From Planctomycetota bacterium (lineage in GTDB: Bacteria > Planctomycetota > UBA1135 > GCA-002686595), in NCBI GenBank assembly GCA_020638835.1, contig JACKHV010000001.1:620001-684000 (forward strand): a DNA stretch of 64,000 bases, read 5' to 3'. The notes beneath the pieces were generated by a model. It did not search any database and was not told the origin of the DNA. It saw nothing but the letters and a program-made list of their open reading frames with translations. The position numbers and the translations under genes were made by a program. Below, piece after piece: positions 61,015 to 64,000 of this stretch; position 1 is the first letter of the stretch, and each line of letters starts with the position of its first letter.

Positions 61015-63027
61015 ATGAGTCGCAAGTCCCGCCTACTGCGCATCTTCCTGGTCGTCGGCTTCGTCGTCGCCTTCGCCGGCTACTTCGCGTTCTCGACCTT
61101 CTTCTTCAATCCCTTCGAGGGTCGCCTCGGCGTCGACGTCTCCGCGCTCGCGCCTCGCGATGTCGACTTCTACGTGGCGCGCGCGGACCTCGCGGATCTC
61201 TTCGACGAGTTCCCCGAGCTGGCGGTGGAGGAGCGGCTGTCCAAGTCGCCGGCGTACGCGACCTGGAAGGGCTCGCCGGAGTCGGCGGAGTTCTACCAGC
61301 AGCTCGGACTGCAAGGCGTGGTCACCGAGCTGCGCACGATCAACGACCAGATCCCGCTCGGCATGGAAGTGCTCGACGTCGTCGGCGGACGCGACCTCGC
61401 GATCGCGGGGCGCTTCGCGGGTCCCGACCTCGCGCAGTCGGACTGGGCGGCCTACGCCACGGTGAACTGGGTCGGCAAGTTGCTGATCGAAGGCCTCGCC
61501 TTCCCGAGCCTGAACCCGATGGCGCAGCAAGGCTTCACCGTCGAGTCGGCGGGCGAGTTCGTCAGCGTCTCCGGCGGAGGACTTCCGCGCCCGTTGTTCC
61601 TCGCGCGCATCAAGGACGTCGCGATCGTCGCGACCAGCAAGCAGTGGCTGGACACCGCCTTCGAGAACCAGGTCCACCAGTTCCAGGACTCGTTCCTGCA
61701 GCGCGCGCTCTACGCCGACCACATCGCGAACGCGCCGCGCTCGCGTGAAGCGGACGAAGTCGAGTTCTTCGTGAACACGCGCGCGGCCTTCGAGAAGTTC
61801 GGCAAGGGCGGCGACTGGCCCGACGACAAGGGCCAGGATCCCACGGCCCGCTTCCTCGCCCGCTTCTTCCGCTCGGGCATGTTGAACCGCGTGGTGGGCA
61901 TGCTGTCGTTCGACGGCGGACTCAACGTCGACCTGCACGGCGAGCTCTCGAGCGAGCTGATGTCGGGCATGCAGACGCAGAACTACCGCATCAACGGCGC
62001 GGACCAGGGCGAGCTGCACGAGCGCATCCTCCCGTACGTGCCCGAGGACACGGCGCTGTTGATCTACGGCAAGGCCCGCCCCGGCGACCTCCTCAGCACG
62101 ACCTTCGACGTGATGGAACCGGCGGCGCGCGACCTCGTGGCGGACGCGCTCAAGCAGTCCGGCAAGTACCCGGAGCTGCAGACGCTGATCGACGAACTCG
62201 ACACCTCGCTGAAGAGCCGCTTCGCCGTGATCGTGCGCGTGAACGACTACCCGATCAGCGAGAACGACCCGCCGAACGACGGGCAGCCGGTGTTCGCCGT
62301 CGCCTTGCTGACGTGGATGGAGCAGCCCGACAAGATCGAGGAACTGCGCAACACCATCGGCCACATGGGCACGCGCATCGGCCTGCAGCCGATCAAGCCG
62401 GAGCACAGCTCGGGCTTCTACCGCAACAAGATCGGCGGCTACACGCAGTACGAGTACACCTCGCCCGCGATCCCGGGAACGGGCGTGATCGTGACGCAGA
62501 GTACGCCGGACGGCATCTGCATCGTCAGCAACTCGGTCTACATGCTGAACCACTTGCTGAAGACCAGCACGCAGGGCGCACCGTCCTATCCGCGGCTCAC
62601 GGACCGCGTCGACTTCGCGGCGCTGCTCGACGACTCGCTGCCGAAGGCGCAGCTCACGGTCTGGGCCGACCCGCGCAAGGCCGCGGGGACGCTGCGTACG
62701 ATGAGCCGGCGCTGGGCCGAGGACTCGATCGTGATCGACTGGCGGCTCGAGCGCGCGAAGGTCGAGGCCCAGGTCCTGCGCGAGCAGTTCCCCGGCGAGC
62801 AACAGGGTTCGCTGAGCACGGCGGTGCAGTCGCAGGTCGACGCGATCGTCGACCCGAAGCTCGACGAGCTGAAGGAACGGATCTACGCCGAGCAGGTCCC
62901 CGCGCTGCAGCAGGAGACGCTGCGCAAGATCGAGTACTCCGAGGCGGTCACGGCCAGCCTGCTGCGCGTGAACTTCACGCCGAAGACGATCGACCTCAGC
63001 CTGCGCGTCGTCACCCCGATCGACTGA
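61015..63027 (+). CDS. Membrane-anchored protein of unknown function
   Basis: A 670-residue protein. One N-terminal TM (about 9-30: FLVVGFVVAFAGYFAFSTFFF) is preceded by basic residues, so the rest is probably extracytoplasmic. The body alternates beta-rich blocks (LGVDVSALAPRDVDFYVAR, NRVVGMLSFDGGLNVDLHGEL, ALLIYGKARPGDLLSTTFDV) and helical ones. A C-terminal segment at about 590-645 is amphipathic and may be coiled coil. DUF3352-like architecture is possible, an unverified impression. It ends at a strong terminator. Confidence 0.75.
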   Translation: MSRKSRLLRIFLVVGFVVAFAGYFAFSTFFFNPFEGRLGVDVSALAPRDVDFYVARADLADLFDEFPELAVEERLSKSPAYATWKGSPESAEFYQQLGLQGVVTELRTINDQIPLGMEVLDVVGGRDLAIAGRFAGPDLAQSDWAAYATVNWVGKLLIEGLAFPSLNPMAQQGFTVESAGEFVSVSGGGLPRPLFLARIKDVAIVATSKQWLDTAFENQVHQFQDSFLQRALYADHIANAPRSREADEVEFFVNTRAAFEKFGKGGDWPDDKGQDPTARFLARFFRSGMLNRVVGMLSFDGGLNVDLHGELSSELMSGMQTQNYRINGADQGELHERILPYVPEDTALLIYGKARPGDLLSTTFDVMEPAARDLVADALKQSGKYPELQTLIDELDTSLKSRFAVIVRVNDYPISENDPPNDGQPVFAVALLTWMEQPDKIEELRNTIGHMGTRIGLQPIKPEHSSGFYRNKIGGYTQYEYTSPAIPGTGVIVTQSTPDGICIVSNSVYMLNHLLKTSTQGAPSYPRLTDRVDFAALLDDSLPKAQLTVWADPRKAAGTLRTMSRRWAEDSIVIDWRLERAKVEAQVLREQFPGEQQGSLSTAVQSQVDAIVDPKLDELKERIYAEQVPALQQETLRKIEYSEAVTASLLRVNFTPKTIDLSLRVVTPID

Positions 63028-63057
63028 TCCGCGCGTCGCGAGCGCGCTCCATGAAGC

Positions 63058-63093
63058 AGGGCGGCCGCCACCCGGCTGGGTAGCGGCCGCCCT
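63058..63093. terminator. Terminator serving both the unknown gene and tRNA-Leu
   Basis: The perfect 11-bp stem AGGGCGGCCGC/GCGGCCGCCCT (63058-63068 with 63083-63093) has a 14-nt loop. It lies 31 bp beyond the plus-strand stop and 5 bp beyond the tRNA CCA end on the minus strand. Confidence 0.8.
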
Positions 63094-63098
63094 CGTAA

Positions 63099-63186
63099 TG
63101 GTGCCCGGAACTGGAGTCGAACCAGCACGGGATATTATCCCACAAGATCCTTAGTCTTGCGCGTCTGCCAATTCCGCCACCCGGGC
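63099..63186 (-). tRNA. tRNA-Leu, anticodon AAG
   Basis: An 88-nt type II tRNA with encoded CCA. The acceptor GCCCGGG pairs with UCCGGGC (one G-U). D region GGCGGAATTGG; anticodon stem CAAGA/UCUUG with loop CUAAGGA, so anticodon AAG (63152-63150). The long variable arm GGGATAATATCCC identifies it as Leu/Ser/Tyr class, and A73 with these identity features indicates Leu. TTCGA is in the T loop. AAG would need A34-to-inosine editing or unmodified A pairing. Confidence 0.92.
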
Positions 63187-63421
63187 ACTTGATCGGGTCT
63201 CGAAGGCCCTCGCGGGCCGGCAGGGCGGCGGATTGTAGCGGCTCGTCCAAGCGGGGCAAGCGCTTTTGCGCTTTCCCTGTCGCCCGCCTGCGCGACGTCG
63301 CGGGCACCCGCGCGAGGGCTGCGGCGCGCGCGCTCGACGAGGTGCGCGAGCGTTGCAATTCGCCGCTCTCCGCGTAGCTTCCAGTCCGCCCGCCTCCCCC
63401 GAACCCCAGCGAACTCCCGCC

Positions 63422-64000
63422 ATGTCCAAGCTCGTCGGCAATGCTCTGATCGGCCAGTCCGGTGGCCCCACCTGCGTCATCAACGAAAGCCTCGTCGGCG
63501 TGATCGAAGCCTGCACGGCCTCGGACGCGGTGAAGAACGTCTACGGCGCGGTGCACGGCATCGCCGGCGTGCTCGGCGAGCAGCTGATCGACCTGGGCCG
63601 CGAGTCGCGCGAGACGCTCGAGCGCGTCGCGCTCACGCCCTGCGCCGCGCTGCGCTCCGTGCGCAAGAAGCCGACGCGCGAGGAGTGCGAGCGCGTGCTG
63701 CGGGTCCTGCAAGCGCACGACGTGCGCTACTTCTTCTACATCGGCGGCAACGACTCGGCGGAGACCGCCCACATCCTCAACGAGATCGCCGTGTCGGAGG
63801 GCTACGAGGTCCGACTGTTCCACGTCCCCAAGACGATCGACAACGACCTGCGCGTCACGGACCACTGCCCGGGATACGGATCGGCGGCGAAGTTCGTCGC
63901 GTCGGCCTTCATGGGCGACAACCAGGACAACCGCAGCCTCCCCGGCATCAAGGTGGACGTCGTGATGGGCCGCCACGCGGGCTGGCTGACCGCGGCCAGC
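63422..64000 (+). CDS. PPi-type 6-phosphofructokinase family (3' end outside window)
   Basis: The first 193 residues of a PFK-superfamily enzyme. GQSGGPT is at 11-17. The nucleotide/PPi region has GGNDS (108-112) where ATP enzymes have GGDGS. PKTIDND (136-142) carries the Lys associated with PPi use, where ATP enzymes have Gly. MGRHAGW is at 182-188. This points to a pyrophosphate-dependent phosphofructokinase, reversible in glycolysis/gluconeogenesis, though Asn110 in place of Asp is a variant. The ATG at 63422 is the family start. Confidence 0.88.
   Translation, partial: MSKLVGNALIGQSGGPTCVINESLVGVIEACTASDAVKNVYGAVHGIAGVLGEQLIDLGRESRETLERVALTPCAALRSVRKKPTREECERVLRVLQAHDVRYFFYIGGNDSAETAHILNEIAVSEGYEVRLFHVPKTIDNDLRVTDHCPGYGSAAKFVASAFMGDNQDNRSLPGIKVDVVMGRHAGWLTAAS

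Noticed and set aside
63151..63516. Minus-strand open frame across the tRNA-Leu gene
   Set aside because: It ends inside the tRNA and runs over the start of the phosphofructokinase gene.

Overview
The window is high-GC bacterial chromosome, densely coded, with no plasmid, phage or complete insertion-sequence genes. Its gene content points to the Planctomycetota. It holds secreted proteins sharing a CPCxNES...GHGA C-terminal module, a multihaem c-type cytochrome paired with a propeller/ThuA/DUF1080 fusion, a formylglycine sulfatase, VIT-VWA proteins, and an ECF sigma factor next to a Ser/Thr kinase. This assignment is inferred from gene families; there is no rRNA to confirm it.

Layout. 1-6.2 kb: partial DEAD-box helicase, exonuclease III, sulfatase, small membrane protein, then a SirB1-like/LON-domain pair. 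6.3-11.9 kb: three tandem secreted paralogues. 12.3-21.5 kb: a plus-strand central-metabolism block (thiolase, 3-hydroxyacyl-CoA dehydrogenase, two cyclophilins, crotonase, second thiolase, aconitase-family protein, isopropylmalate/isocitrate-type dehydrogenase), with a 165-bp MITE-like repeat behind each thiolase. 21.6-23.9 kb: an envelope redox operon (DsbD-N-like protein, lipoprotein redoxin, triple CPISG metal-binding-like protein). 24-27.9 kb: a queuosine mannosyltransferase-like enzyme, an HD phosphohydrolase and a Tat-exported NAD-epimerase. 27.9-30.9 kb: a candidate cassette bounded by near-identical palindromes, carrying a Cys-rich secreted peptide and a 704-residue secreted protein of different base composition. 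30.9-37.0 kb: propeller/ThuA/DUF1080 fusion and pentahaem cytochrome operon. 37.7-44.4 kb: TetR-regulated RND efflux operon. 44.5-48.3 kb: metallopeptidase, an ECF sigma/membrane protein/secretin-N-like operon, carbonic anhydrase. 48.3-56.4 kb: beta-helix-like protein, VIT-VWA and VWA proteins, OmpR/histidine-kinase pair. 56.4-64 kb: ECF sigma plus Ser/Thr kinase, aminotransferase, anchored unknown protein, tRNA-Leu and the start of a PPi-type phosphofructokinase.

The most unusual signal is non-coding. Three families of inverted-repeat elements are scattered here: palindromes ending in TACCGTGCCG, 165-bp MITE-like copies, and a ~397-bp element. Several copies begin on the TAG stop codon of the upstream gene. 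Two palindrome copies bracket the 27.9-30.8 kb segment, and the last codons of its second gene repeat the last codons of the gene outside it.

Several genes have a -10-like hexamer 6-8 nt before the start codon, suggesting leaderless transcripts.
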